A DNA stretch of 64,000 bases from Methanobacterium alkalithermotolerans (GTDB taxonomy: Archaea > Methanobacteriota > Methanobacteria > Methanobacteriales > Methanobacteriaceae): NCBI RefSeq assembly GCF_018141185.1, contig NZ_CP058560.1:1941501-2005500 (forward strand), written 5' to 3'. The translations under genes were made by a program, and so were the position numbers. Positions within the stretch are counted from its first letter, which is position 1, and each line of letters starts with the position of its first letter. The notes beneath the pieces were generated by a model. The model saw nothing but the letters and a program-made list of their open reading frames with translations. It was not told the DNA's origin and did not search any database. Positions 1 to 8,045 of the stretch are shown here, piece by piece.

Positions 1-122
1 CTGATTTAATTAAAGCTCTCGTGGAATCTGATGCTAGAATTAAAGGTGTTTTTGAAACTAAGCATTCCATGGAAGATATTTATTTAGCTTTAATTAAATC
101 AAATGAAGGTGAAAGGCTATGA
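1..122 (+). CDS. ABC transporter ATP-binding protein, C-terminal end (partial)
   Basis: Only the last 39 codons are present, in frame 3, ending in a TGA that overlaps the ATG of the next gene (ATGA). The visible tail resembles the poorly conserved end of ABC-2 exporter ATPases, with a Ser-Met-Glu-Asp-Ile-Tyr stretch where such proteins carry the segment naming the role of the domain. The assignment rests mainly on the downstream permease, which is translationally coupled. No nucleotide-binding motifs lie inside the window. Confidence 0.6.
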   Translation, partial: DLIKALVESDARIKGVFETKHSMEDIYLALIKSNEGERL

Positions 123-940
123 ATCACAATTCACCACACCGCATCAAGAATGTAATTGTAAAAGAATGGAGAAATACCTTTTTTAATCTGAATTCTGCGG
201 CACTTATAATATTTTTACCTCTTTTAATCACCCTGCAGGCATTATTTGTAGTATATATGGTTATAAGGTTTGCCAGCGCTGACTCTCTAAACAGCACCCT
301 GCTTGAACGTGGTCTGAATTTATTGCAAAGTTCCATACCTTCCTTATCTTCACTTTCTACCATTGATCAATTTCAGGTACTCTTCTACTCTCAGTTCCCA
401 CTTTACATACTCTTGATTCCAATTATGATTTCCCTAATCTTTGCCACTTTTTCTATTATTGAAGAAAAACAGGCAGGGGCTTTAGAACCATTGCTTGCTA
501 CGCCGGTAAGGACCTGGGAATTACTTTTGGGTAAAGCAACAGCAGGAGCGGTCCCTACACTAATCATAACCTGGATATGTGCTCTGGTATTTTTAACTGG
601 CGTAAACTGGATTGGATCCCCTGATATATTGAACTATGTACTATCTCCTTCCTGGTGGATATCCTTGTTCCTATTTGTTCCTTTAGTAACTATTTTAAGT
701 TTTATGTTAGGAGTCATAGCTTCTTCAAGAACTGATGATCCTAAAAGTGCTCAGAACATGGGGGTTATAATTATCATACCCCTTCTCTTATTGATTGGAA
801 TGCAGGTAACAGGTATCATCGCCCTGAATACATTTAATATGCTGATAATGGCGATTATAATGGCTATATCCAATTTAATTATTTTAAAAGCAGCAGTTTA
901 TTTATTCCAGAGGGAATCCATTGTTATAAAATGGAAATAA
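119..940 (+). CDS. ABC-2 type transporter permease
   Basis: A 273-residue polytopic membrane protein, the permease half of an ABC-2 exporter. A first membrane segment lies around residues 26-49 and a second around 95-115. It is followed by the characteristic cytoplasmic stretch EEKQAGALEPLLATPV, where the family has a conserved Glu-Glu...Gly...Leu-Glu...Pro pattern, and then by four more hydrophobic segments towards the C terminus. It overlaps the upstream ATPase by four bases, so the two are probably translated together. The substrate cannot be told from the sequence; related systems export lipids, peptides or polysaccharides. Confidence 0.85.
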   Translation: MNHNSPHRIKNVIVKEWRNTFFNLNSAALIIFLPLLITLQALFVVYMVIRFASADSLNSTLLERGLNLLQSSIPSLSSLSTIDQFQVLFYSQFPLYILLIPIMISLIFATFSIIEEKQAGALEPLLATPVRTWELLLGKATAGAVPTLIITWICALVFLTGVNWIGSPDILNYVLSPSWWISLFLFVPLVTILSFMLGVIASSRTDDPKSAQNMGVIIIIPLLLLIGMQVTGIIALNTFNMLIMAIIMAISNLIILKAAVYLFQRESIVIKWK

Positions 941-1014
941 TTCCTCACATCATAGAAAAGGAATAGATGATTTAATAATATCTAAACAGATAAAAAAAAT
1001 ATTTTTAAAAAATT

Positions 1015-1785
1015 TTATTTCAATTTATGGGCATTCCGGTACTCATGGGTAAAATCAGCGTCATATAGTTTAGATGCTTTGAAATCTCCCGGATCCAGAA
1101 TGTTTCCCACCACAATAAGCGCAGTTTTAGTTATACCTGCTTTTTCTATTTTTTGAGCAATATTCTCCAGATTCCCCCTGACTACGAATTCATCCTCCCA
1201 TGAAGCTTTTTTAACCACTCCTACTGGAGTATGTGGGGGATAATACTCTAATAAGTCCTTAACTACATCTTTAATCATATGAACACCTAAAAAAATGCAC
1301 ATGGTAGCCTGATGACGGGCTAAACTGGATATATGTTCTTTATCTGGTTTGGGGGTTCTCCCTTCTGGACGGGTGATAATAACCGTTTGTGAAATCTCAG
1401 GTAAAGTTAATTCTGCTTCTAAGGCAGCAGCTGTTGCAAATAATGAACTGACTCCGGGTATTATCTCATAAGATATTTTTCTATTTTTTAATTCCCTGAT
1501 CTGTTCCCCGATAGCACCATAAATGGATGGATCTCCAGTATGGACCCGGGCTACAGTAAGTCCGTTATTAGTTTCTTTTTCCATTAAATCGATTATTTCT
1601 CTTAAATCCATGGATGCACTATTATATATACGAGCTGATTTTTTAGAACAATTCAAAATTTCTTTATTAACCAGAGAACCAGCATATATGATAATATCTG
1701 CGGCTTTAATTACATTATAAGCTTTTATAGTTAAAAGTTCAGGGTCTCCGGGACCCCCTCCAATGAAAACAACCTTTCCCTTCAT
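1015..1785 (-). CDS. cbiF: Cobalt-precorrin-4 C11-methyltransferase
   Basis: 256 residues, the usual size for CbiF/CobM. It transfers a methyl group from S-adenosylmethionine to C11 of cobalt-precorrin-4 in the anaerobic cobalamin pathway, which methanogens need for corrinoid methyltransferases. The tetrapyrrole-methylase signatures are present: a glycine-rich start (VVFIGGGPGDPELLT), the HTGDPSIYGA motif near residue 83 and EIIPGVSS near residue 107. It is followed on the same strand by the iron-sulfur DUF166 gene at 1840-2742, which lies upstream in transcription. A second cobalamin gene, cbiC, lies 30 kb away. Confidence 0.93.
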   Translation of the reverse strand: MKGKVVFIGGGPGDPELLTIKAYNVIKAADIIIYAGSLVNKEILNCSKKSARIYNSASMDLREIIDLMEKETNNGLTVARVHTGDPSIYGAIGEQIRELKNRKISYEIIPGVSSLFATAAALEAELTLPEISQTVIITRPEGRTPKPDKEHISSLARHQATMCIFLGVHMIKDVVKDLLEYYPPHTPVGVVKKASWEDEFVVRGNLENIAQKIEKAGITKTALIVVGNILDPGDFKASKLYDADFTHEYRNAHKLK

Positions 1786-1839
1786 TTTGAATACCTTTTA
1801 AATTTTATTCAGTAAAGTCACTTCAATTTTATACAGTCT

Positions 1840-2742
1840 TTATTCTTTTTTGCAGGATATTTTTTCTTCAACAATCTCTATAGCACCGTAGGGACACTCT
1901 GGAATGCATATTTCACATACCCCGCAAGAAGCAGGGTTTATATCTACCTTTTCGTCATCTCTTAATTTTATGGTACTATCTCCAGATAGAACATTAGGGC
2001 AGACTTCCCGACAGAGGTGTTCGCAATCTTCTCCCCCCTGACAGACTTCCAGATCAACCACTGCTGATTTATAAGTAAATCCCAGAGCCCTTTTGATAGC
2101 TTCCTTAGTTTTATATCCGGCTAAATGTAGTATAGTATCTCCTGTGGCAGAATCTTTATTCATGGAGGCCAAACAGGGATAATTGTGGAATTTATCTCCT
2201 CCCTCAAATTCTGCTTCTTCTACAGGAACTCCTAATAGCTTTTTAGCAACAAAATCTGTAGATCCACAGGGTGCTCCCCTTTTCACCTGAACATTTTTTA
2301 TATATTCGTCTGCTTCAATTTCCAGTTCAGGTTTACCAAATTTTTCCACAAATTTATCAATATATCTATCCCCCTGGGAGGTGAGTGAACAGAAAGGCTT
2401 GGGGAATACTATGGTAGCTTCTTGAAGGGAATCTTTTATTTCCTGTTTTAAACCTGCAGGAATCTGTTGAGGGTGGTGAATAGGCATTATAACTGATTTT
2501 GCACCTGTTTCTTTAACTATGGAGGATATGAGTAAATTAATATCACCAAAAAGACCAACTGCTATAATTAAATCACATTCTGGAAGATTTTCAGGCATAT
2601 ATTCAGTTAAATCATCAATAAATTCTGGTAAATTATCTTCAAATTCTTCTAAACCCACAATGGAAGATGATAATCCGTGGGTGGCCAGATGATTAACTAT
2701 TCTAGAACCGTATTCTCCCGAACTAAGTATTAATACTCTCAT
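1840..2742 (-). CDS. DUF166 family protein with C-terminal ferredoxin-like domain
   Basis: 300 residues. The N-terminal part is a Rossmann-like domain with the conserved GAPCGSTDFVAKKLLG motif around residue 156 that marks the archaeal DUF166 (COG1810) family. The C-terminal 80 residues hold two cysteine clusters, CQGGEDCEHLCREVCP and CGVCEICIPECP, the spacing expected for two [4Fe-4S] clusters. The molecular function is not established to my knowledge; a link to thymidylate synthesis has been suggested for the family, but nothing in this sequence confirms it. It sits directly upstream of cbiF in the transcription direction, 54 bp apart, so cotranscription is plausible. Confidence 0.75.
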   Translation of the reverse strand: MRVLILSSGEYGSRIVNHLATHGLSSSIVGLEEFEDNLPEFIDDLTEYMPENLPECDLIIAVGLFGDINLLISSIVKETGAKSVIMPIHHPQQIPAGLKQEIKDSLQEATIVFPKPFCSLTSQGDRYIDKFVEKFGKPELEIEADEYIKNVQVKRGAPCGSTDFVAKKLLGVPVEEAEFEGGDKFHNYPCLASMNKDSATGDTILHLAGYKTKEAIKRALGFTYKSAVVDLEVCQGGEDCEHLCREVCPNVLSGDSTIKLRDDEKVDINPASCGVCEICIPECPYGAIEIVEEKISCKKE

Positions 2743-2797
2743 ATTTCTCTCTTCTTTTTTTATTTATTATATACTTACCTTATTATAATTGGTTTTA

Positions 2798-3064
2798 CTA
2801 TTTACGATAAAACAGATAATAGTAAGCTACCATTAAAATCAGGGCCATCACAACACCGGTAATGGCCATTCGTTTATCTGATCCAAAAATAATTGGTATG
2901 GGTCCTATTAGAATAACTCCTCCGGTTTTTATTTCTGCAGAAGAATCATTTTCCCGGGAATTATTGCCGGATCCAGACTGAATTATAGTGCCTATAATAA
3001 TAAGGCTAATTCCTAGTAGAACAACTAAAAAACCAGATAATATCAAAGTATTCCCTTTTATCAT
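2798..3064 (-). CDS. Small membrane protein, DUF131/TIGR00304 family
   Basis: 88 residues with a membrane helix at about 8-30, a short polar Ser/Asn-rich linker at 31-45, the family motif GGVILIGPIPIIFGSD at about 48-63, and a second helix to the C terminus. The Gly-Pro-Ile-Pro-Ile-Ile-Phe-Gly core is typical of this archaeal family of unknown function. It lies upstream of the DUF166 gene on the same strand. No charged or metal-binding residues suggest catalysis. Confidence 0.75.
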   Translation of the reverse strand: MIKGNTLILSGFLVVLLGISLIIIGTIIQSGSGNNSRENDSSAEIKTGGVILIGPIPIIFGSDKRMAITGVVMALILMVAYYYLFYRK

Positions 3065-3150
3065 ATTTTTAACCTGAAGATATTAAATCTATATTTTTCC
3101 GGCCTATCCAGATATATGTCCATAAGCCGTTAGGTGTTATAAAAAAATGG

Positions 3151-3642
3151 TTATTTGCTCCTTTTCTTGAGGATGTATTTTATTGTATTGCTGGTGTTTT
3201 TCATTTCCAGAAATTCCATTTCCACCATTCCATCCAGCACTTCATCCAGATAATCTAAATAACAGTTCTTTTCACTTTCATTGCAAATTTGGACCGGGCA
3301 AGGACATTTTAAATATTCCTGAATTTCTGTTTTTTCCATTCCCTCTGGAAACTGCCCTAAACAATCATAAATGGCCAGGCAGGATAGAATTTTCTTTTTT
3401 TCTTTAAATTTCATATCTGGCTTTTCCATACTCCCCTTAAGTTTTCTTGCCATTAATTCCGCTTCTTTTTCTTCCCCGGGAGGGATTATGGTCAAGACCC
3501 TGATTTCTTCTGAGAGGTAGTACTGCCCCCGGCTAATATGAAAACTATCTTTTTTAAGGACCAGGCCTCCTAAATCTTCCACAAATTCCACAAACTCGTC
3601 AAATTTATAAATTCCTCCTGAATAGACCCGGATTAGATACAT
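3151..3642 (-). CDS. Hypothetical protein, cysteine-containing, 163 aa
   Basis: Not recognised. It is a soluble, charged protein with a predicted beta-rich N-terminal half (residues 1-60) and a helical C-terminal half. Cysteines cluster in the second half: two around residues 89-95 and then a group in the stretch CPCPVQICNESEKNCYLDYL near residues 113-132, which could bind metal. It ends in a basic tail. Its start is at an ATG 177 bp from the divergent prepilin-like gene. Function unknown. Confidence 0.55.
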   Translation of the reverse strand: MYLIRVYSGGIYKFDEFVEFVEDLGGLVLKKDSFHISRGQYYLSEEIRVLTIIPPGEEKEAELMARKLKGSMEKPDMKFKEKKKILSCLAIYDCLGQFPEGMEKTEIQEYLKCPCPVQICNESEKNCYLDYLDEVLDGMVEMEFLEMKNTSNTIKYILKKRSK

Positions 3643-3797
3643 TTTAATCTTATTCCCTTATTGAATTACAGCTAATTTATTTTCTATATTTATGTTGTAT
3701 ATTTAAGAAGTAAAATTTTTTTCGATAAGCTCTAATTCACTTTCAGGAGTGGCTATCTATAATTACCCGAATTTTTATCATGAAAATAAGTAATACT

Positions 3798-3805
3798 TTT
3801 TATAT
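3798..3805 (+). promoter_or_regulatory. Putative TATA box of a leaderless or near-leaderless prepilin transcript
   Basis: TTTATATT lies about 20-25 bases before the two candidate start codons (ATG at 3821 and ATG at 3827) of the prepilin-like gene. No Shine-Dalgarno precedes either. Archaeal transcription normally starts 23-27 bases after the TATA centre, which would put the RNA end on or near the ATG at 3827. This is inference from spacing only. Confidence 0.35.
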
Positions 3806-3820
3806 TATGAATAATATAAT

Positions 3821-4264
3821 ATGTGCATGGATGAACAGGGACATCTAACAGTGGATTTCTTAATTACTATGCTCCTTATGATTATTCTGGGAATGGGAAT
3901 GGTGACTATCATTTCCGAACGCATGGACATGGTTTATGAAACAGAAAAATTATCTGAAGCAAGATTTCTAGCTGAAAAAGTTGCCAGTACCATTAATAAA
4001 GTAAATGCAGGCGGTAATGGACATGAAATCAGGATAACACTTCCCGAAAACCTGGGAAAATCCAGTTATTTACTATGGGTTAATTCCTCAGGGGTATATG
4101 TAGAGCAAGGTGGAAGAAAAGGAAAGGCGGCTATTTATCCTGTAAATATATGGTTCAACTCTTCTTACGGGCCAGGCTATAGAATGATGCCTGGAAAGAC
4201 ATACAGGCTATTAAATAAAAGAAATAATGGAAAAACAGTTATATACATCGTTAATGTTAAATAA
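3821..4264 (+). CDS. Class III prepilin-like protein
   Basis: 147 residues. After a short polar leader (MCMDEQG) comes a hydrophobic helix of about 20 residues beginning HLTVDFLITMLLMIILGMG, and then a mainly beta, Gly/Asn-rich outer domain. This resembles archaeal class III signal peptides, cut by an EppA-type peptidase after Gly; the usual Gln at +1 is His here and the usual Glu at +5 is Asp. It is likely a minor pilin or pilus-associated surface protein. The true start could be the second ATG (3827). A second prepilin-like gene follows after 36 bp, so the pair probably forms one unit. Confidence 0.65.
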   Translation: MCMDEQGHLTVDFLITMLLMIILGMGMVTIISERMDMVYETEKLSEARFLAEKVASTINKVNAGGNGHEIRITLPENLGKSSYLLWVNSSGVYVEQGGRKGKAAIYPVNIWFNSSYGPGYRMMPGKTYRLLNKRNNGKTVIYIVNVK

Positions 4265-4300
4265 AATTTTTATCCAGTGCCTATATACTGGGAGAACAAT

Positions 4301-4807
4301 ATGATACTATCAAATGACTTTAAAGGGCAATTAGCAATTGAATATATATTTTGGTTAGGTATCTCTTTTATTTTAATTCTTAACATGGTTAACATGGCCA
4401 CAGATTCTGATGAATTAAATAGGGCGATTACTGCAGCCCGCAGTGGGGCCATAGAAGGGGCCAATATGAATAGTTTTGCAGTTTTTCCTGAAAAATCATT
4501 TGATGAATATGAAAGCAATAAAGAAAGGATAAATTTTCCCTCATCCATTCGCATATTAAGAATAGATGCTATTAATTGTGGATTTAATGTTAGTTACCAA
4601 AAAACTAAAATACAGCTTATAGCCTATGTTTCAGCCCCAGGAATAAGTCAGAAAACCTATAGGGATTCATTAGGTAGTAGAATAAATTATTTCATGAGAA
4701 GGAGTATCTCTAAAAGTTTTGGAACGGAAAATATTACTAATAGTCTTTATAACCCTGCTTTTTCTCCAAAATATGTATTTACAACCGCAGATGTCAGGTG
4801 GGTTTGA
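4301..4807 (+). CDS. Class III prepilin-like protein
   Basis: 168 residues from the ATG at 4301, chosen because GGGAG at 4290-4294 lies six bases upstream; an in-frame GTG at 4277 would give an 8-residue extension but has no ribosome site. The N terminus MILSNDFKGQLAIEYIFWLG contains a textbook class III prepilin signal: Lys-Gly, cleavage before Gln, Glu at +5, and then a hydrophobic helix. The remainder is an extracytoplasmic domain of unknown type. Directly downstream begins the KaiC-like/GTPase locus, so a role in surface filaments under its control is conceivable but unproven. Confidence 0.72.
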   Translation: MILSNDFKGQLAIEYIFWLGISFILILNMVNMATDSDELNRAITAARSGAIEGANMNSFAVFPEKSFDEYESNKERINFPSSIRILRIDAINCGFNVSYQKTKIQLIAYVSAPGISQKTYRDSLGSRINYFMRRSISKSFGTENITNSLYNPAFSPKYVFTTADVRWV

Positions 4808-4978
4808 CCGGCATATCCTCTATTTCCTATTTCAGAGGGGTATTAATTTAGTCCCATAAAAGCAAAAATAAATAGGGCAAATCATAATCTAATTTATATG
4901 TTAAATGAAATTATAGTATAGTCAAAGATATTATAATTATATGAAAAATATTAATGTATAGTTGTCATGGGGGATCAA

Positions 4979-5635
4979 ATGGATTATTCTATCGGTATAA
5001 GCAATTTGAAATGGTTAATACCTTCTGGAACAAATATAATCCTCTCAGGTGATCTTTTTTCCGGAAAAGATCTTTTTTACAAATATTTTATTGAAAAAGG
5101 CCTGGAAGAAGGGGAAGCCTGCATACTGGTATCCACCAATGAGACTGCCCAAAAAATTCTGGAGAATTTTGATGGAATCAAAATGGACAATTTCTGTATA
5201 ATTGACTGTGTTTCCAGTAGATTTGGTGCTACAGTTGAAATGCCTTTTTTTGAGCAAATCAGATACATTGAAAGTCCTATGGATCTTACAATGATTATGG
5301 TGGCTTTAAATGAGTTTATTGATAATGTATCCCGGGAAAAAAATATAAAAAAATTAAGAATAGTATTTGATTCTGTTTCAACTCTGTTGATGTATTCCAA
5401 TTTAAGGACGGTTTTTAAGTTTTTGCATGTGGTATCCACCCGGGTCAGGTCCGGGGGAGGGGTATCTTTACTTTTAATTGAAGAGCAGGCCCACGATGAT
5501 ATGGAAATAAAAACTATTCAACAGATATCACAGGGTATCATAAATATGGATAGCAACGAAATTATAATAAGAGGTTTTAAAACTGACAGGGTCAGATATG
5601 AGATTGTAAATCAACATATTCAGATTAAACCATGA
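4979..5635 (+). CDS. KaiC-like RecA-fold protein with altered Walker A
   Basis: 218 residues from the ATG at 4979, chosen because GGGGGAT ends four bases before it; an ATG four codons earlier (4967) is the alternative. It is a single KaiC/RadA-type RecA domain: P-loop GDLFSGKD at residues 24-31, in which the usual Ser/Thr after Gly-Lys is Asp, and a Walker B strand LRIVFDSVSTLL near residue 125. The substitution removes the Mg-coordinating hydroxyl, so ATP hydrolysis may be weak or absent. It is the first gene of a run with roadblock, GTPase and further KaiC-like genes, and probably acts as a regulatory subunit. ArlH of the archaellum motor is a relative of similar size. Confidence 0.75.
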   Translation: MDYSIGISNLKWLIPSGTNIILSGDLFSGKDLFYKYFIEKGLEEGEACILVSTNETAQKILENFDGIKMDNFCIIDCVSSRFGATVEMPFFEQIRYIESPMDLTMIMVALNEFIDNVSREKNIKKLRIVFDSVSTLLMYSNLRTVFKFLHVVSTRVRSGGGVSLLLIEEQAHDDMEIKTIQQISQGIINMDSNEIIIRGFKTDRVRYEIVNQHIQIKP

Positions 5636-5754
5636 TATTTAAGGATGTACTCGAAAAGAGAAGTATATTAACATCAATTATTCCTATAAAAATGTTCATT
5701 TTATATAACTTTAAGAATATAGAAATAATCAGGTAAAATAGTTTAGGTGAATGC

Positions 5755-6132
5755 ATGACAAAAACAAAAAAGGAAAAGCTGGACGATGTGCTTTCTGCAT
5801 TCATGCAAGTGGGACAAATAAAAGCCTGCGGCATTGTTTCTAAAGAGGGACTACTAATTAATTCTCGCACCCCCCCTGATGTTGATGCAAGAATTTTTTC
5901 TGCTCTTTGTTCCACCATAATGGGAGCGGCTGAAGCGGCATCAGGACAAATGAATACTGGTTCAGTGGATGAGATATCAGTAAAAACTGAAAAAGGAACC
6001 ATTATTCTAAAACCTGCTGGAGAAAAAGCCATTTTTACAGCTTTAACAGAGCCAAGTGCTCAGCTGGGCCTCATACTGGTAGAGATGGAAAGCCGATCTT
6101 CCCAGGTGGACGACATCCTTAAGGAGATGTGA
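5755..6132 (+). CDS. Roadblock/LC7 domain protein
   Basis: 125 residues covering a single roadblock/LC7 fold: an N-terminal helix ([20 protein letters not shown]), a central helix with the small-residue run [16 protein letters not shown], and paired strands with the typical [24 protein letters not shown] pattern. Family members, such as bacterial MglB and streptomycete CvnB, dimerise and bind small GTPases, some acting as GTPase-activating proteins. The stop codon lies three bases before the ATG of the GTPase fusion gene, whose Shine-Dalgarno is inside this gene, implying coupled production. I infer that it is the regulator of that GTPase. Confidence 0.85.
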   Translation: MTKTKKEKLDDVLSAFMQVGQIKACGIVSKEGLLINSRTPPDVDARIFSALCSTIMGAAEAASGQMNTGSVDEISVKTEKGTIILKPAGEKAIFTALTEPSAQLGLILVEMESRSSQVDDILKEM

Positions 6133-6134
6133 TA

Positions 6135-7310
6135 ATGAAAAGAACTCACATTCCTAAACTGGATGAACTCTTAGGTGGGGGAATATTAGATGGAATTTCA
6201 GTAATGTTCTGTGCTTATCCAGGAGTAGATTGTGAAGCATTTGGTTATCAGATGCTAAATGGTAGAGTCAATGAAGGGGATAATGGCTTTATTTTTACCA
6301 ATGTATCAGAACCAGAAACCATCCAGTATGAGTTTGATTCATATGGCTGGGACTTAGAATCATTTATTCAGGAGGATAAGGTTTTTTTTGTGGATGGTAG
6401 TTCCAGTTTTCTGGGAACACCCTCCTCAGCAAAATATGTGGTACATAACTATAATGAAGTTGAAGACTTAATTTTAGATGCAATTAATGAGGTCCCAGGA
6501 GGTATAGGGGTCATAAATAACCTATCAGTATTAATTGATTATATGGAAATGGAGGAAACCCTGGCAACAATTAAAAAATGGAACCAGAAGGCCCGAGAAA
6601 ATAAAACCACCCTGGTATATATATTCACAGAATGGGACTATCATCCTGATTTAATAGATGAAATAAATAATTCCATGGATTGTGTGGTGGATTTAAGAAC
6701 CATAGAAGAAAGGGTAATTATAGGGCAGGGATTTATGGTGGCTCGTGCCACCTGGACTGAACCTAAAGAAACCATGGTTTTATTCTTTGTGGTTCAACCA
6801 GGAGGGGTAAAAGTTTATGTCCCTAAAATTTTAGTAACCGGTCCCTATAATTCTGGAAAATCAAGTTTTGTTAAATCCATATCTGAAGAATCAGTTTCAG
6901 TAGACCGAAAAGCTATGGGTGCTTTCCCCACGACAATTGCTATGGATATTGGTCATGTGGATTATAAAGGATTTTTAGCCGATGTATTTGGAACACCTGG
7001 ACAGGAAAGATTTGATCTTATTTTAAGTGTATTATCTAAAGAAGCAGTAGGTGCCTTTATACTGGTTGATTCTACTGCTCCTCAGACATTTGCTCGTGCT
7101 AAAGAAATGATTAGAAAAACAAGGGCAGAATCAATCCCTAAAATAATCATAGCCAATAAACAAGATCTCCCTGACGCCTTATCTCCGGAAGACATAAGGA
7201 AAAAAATGAAGATAAGCAGGGATATACCTATAGTACCTGCGGTGGTTACTGAAAAAAAAGGTATTTACCATGCTATGGATGCTCTATTAAAACTTATATA
7301 TGGTGATTAA
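6135..7310 (+). CDS. KaiC-like pseudo-ATPase fused to a small Ras-like GTPase
   Basis: 391 residues from the ATG at 6135, which has AAGGAG (6121-6126) eight bases upstream; a GTG at 6129 would be too close to it. Residues 1-225 form a KaiC-like RecA fold that has lost its nucleotide site: the P-loop position reads [11 protein letters not shown] and the Walker B Asp is Asn ([10 protein letters not shown]). Residues 229-391 are a complete GTPase: G1 GPYNSGKS at 236-243, G3 [11 protein letters not shown] at 283-293, G4 NKQD at 341-344. The Gly-Thr-Pro-Gly-Gln-Glu-Arg-Phe signature is that of the COG2229 group, which includes streptomycete CvnD. It is likely a switch controlled by the roadblock protein next door. 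Confidence 0.85.
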   Translation: MKRTHIPKLDELLGGGILDGISVMFCAYPGVDCEAFGYQMLNGRVNEGDNGFIFTNVSEPETIQYEFDSYGWDLESFIQEDKVFFVDGSSSFLGTPSSAKYVVHNYNEVEDLILDAINEVPGGIGVINNLSVLIDYMEMEETLATIKKWNQKARENKTTLVYIFTEWDYHPDLIDEINNSMDCVVDLRTIEERVIIGQGFMVARATWTEPKETMVLFFVVQPGGVKVYVPKILVTGPYNSGKSSFVKSISEESVSVDRKAMGAFPTTIAMDIGHVDYKGFLADVFGTPGQERFDLILSVLSKEAVGAFILVDSTAPQTFARAKEMIRKTRAESIPKIIIANKQDLPDALSPEDIRKKMKISRDIPIVPAVVTEKKGIYHAMDALLKLIYGD

Positions 7311-8021
7311 ATGATTTTACGTATTCCCTCAGGTATTCCTGGTTTGGATGTTCTGACTGCCGGTGATGGAGTAGGAGGCATTCCAGAAAATACTGTAACT
7401 CTAGTATATGGGCCCCCTAAGGTGGGTAAGTCTATTTTTTGTTATCAGTTCATGTATAATGGCTTATTACAGGGCGAACCCTGCTTATATATTACTGCAG
7501 ACTATGGAATAAAACAATTTCAACAAAACACCCGTGATTTTGGATGGGAATTAGATACCTATTTCCATGAAGAATCTTTGTATCTAATTGATGCTATTTC
7601 CAGTGTTTCTGGAAATAAGATAATGGATACTCCCACCTATCTGTCTTCTTCTGTACACAATCCCACGGATATAATGGTTAAACTGGGGGTGGGCACCCGA
7701 TTCATATCCGGTAAGTCCCCTCGATTCAGATCAGTTCTGGATTCACTTACTACTTTAATGGCTTTTAATCAAGAAATGCTCATTGTGAGAGTTTTAACTG
7801 CTTATATTATGCGCATTAAAGAAGATGGGGGTACGGCTGTAGTTACCTATACTCAGGGCACTGCAGACGATAAAGTTGAAACCATGTTAAAAGCTATTGT
7901 TGATAACATTATCCACTTAGATGGTGAAAAAATAGTTATTGAAGCTATGGTAGGCACCGGAAGAAAGGAATCAACCTACCAGATAACTGAACAGGGAATT
8001 GCTATTGACAAGTCTGAATAA
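7311..8021 (+). CDS. KaiC-like RecA-fold ATPase (copy A)
   Basis: 236 residues, starting at the base after the previous stop codon, with GGTGATT as ribosome site inside the preceding gene. A single KaiC domain with intact Walker A GPPKVGKS at residues 34-41 and Walker B FRSVLDSLTTLM near residue 143. It begins with the typical RIPSGIPGLDVL substrate-entry segment. Unlike the first and third genes of the locus it should bind and hydrolyse ATP. Part of its P-loop region is identical at DNA level to the following paralogue (7407-7498 versus 8136-8227). No KaiA or KaiB is nearby, so a circadian role is not supported. Confidence 0.85.
   Translation: MILRIPSGIPGLDVLTAGDGVGGIPENTVTLVYGPPKVGKSIFCYQFMYNGLLQGEPCLYITADYGIKQFQQNTRDFGWELDTYFHEESLYLIDAISSVSGNKIMDTPTYLSSSVHNPTDIMVKLGVGTRFISGKSPRFRSVLDSLTTLMAFNQEMLIVRVLTAYIMRIKEDGGTAVVTYTQGTADDKVETMLKAIVDNIIHLDGEKIVIEAMVGTGRKESTYQITEQGIAIDKSE
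7407..7498 (+). repeat. 92-bp exact direct repeat, copy 1
   Basis: Identical base for base to 8136-8227, 729 bp downstream. It covers the codons for the Walker A loop and the following helix and strand of KaiC-like copy A. Sequence on both sides diverges at once, including synonymous sites, so protein constraint alone does not explain it. Confidence 0.95.
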
Positions 8022-8045
8022 TTATATTATTAGATATGTGATATC

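Noticed and set aside
1840..2742. Thymidylate synthase annotation for the DUF166 protein
   Set aside because: No recognisable folate or dUMP motifs; the ferredoxin-like tail does not fit a known thymidylate synthase.
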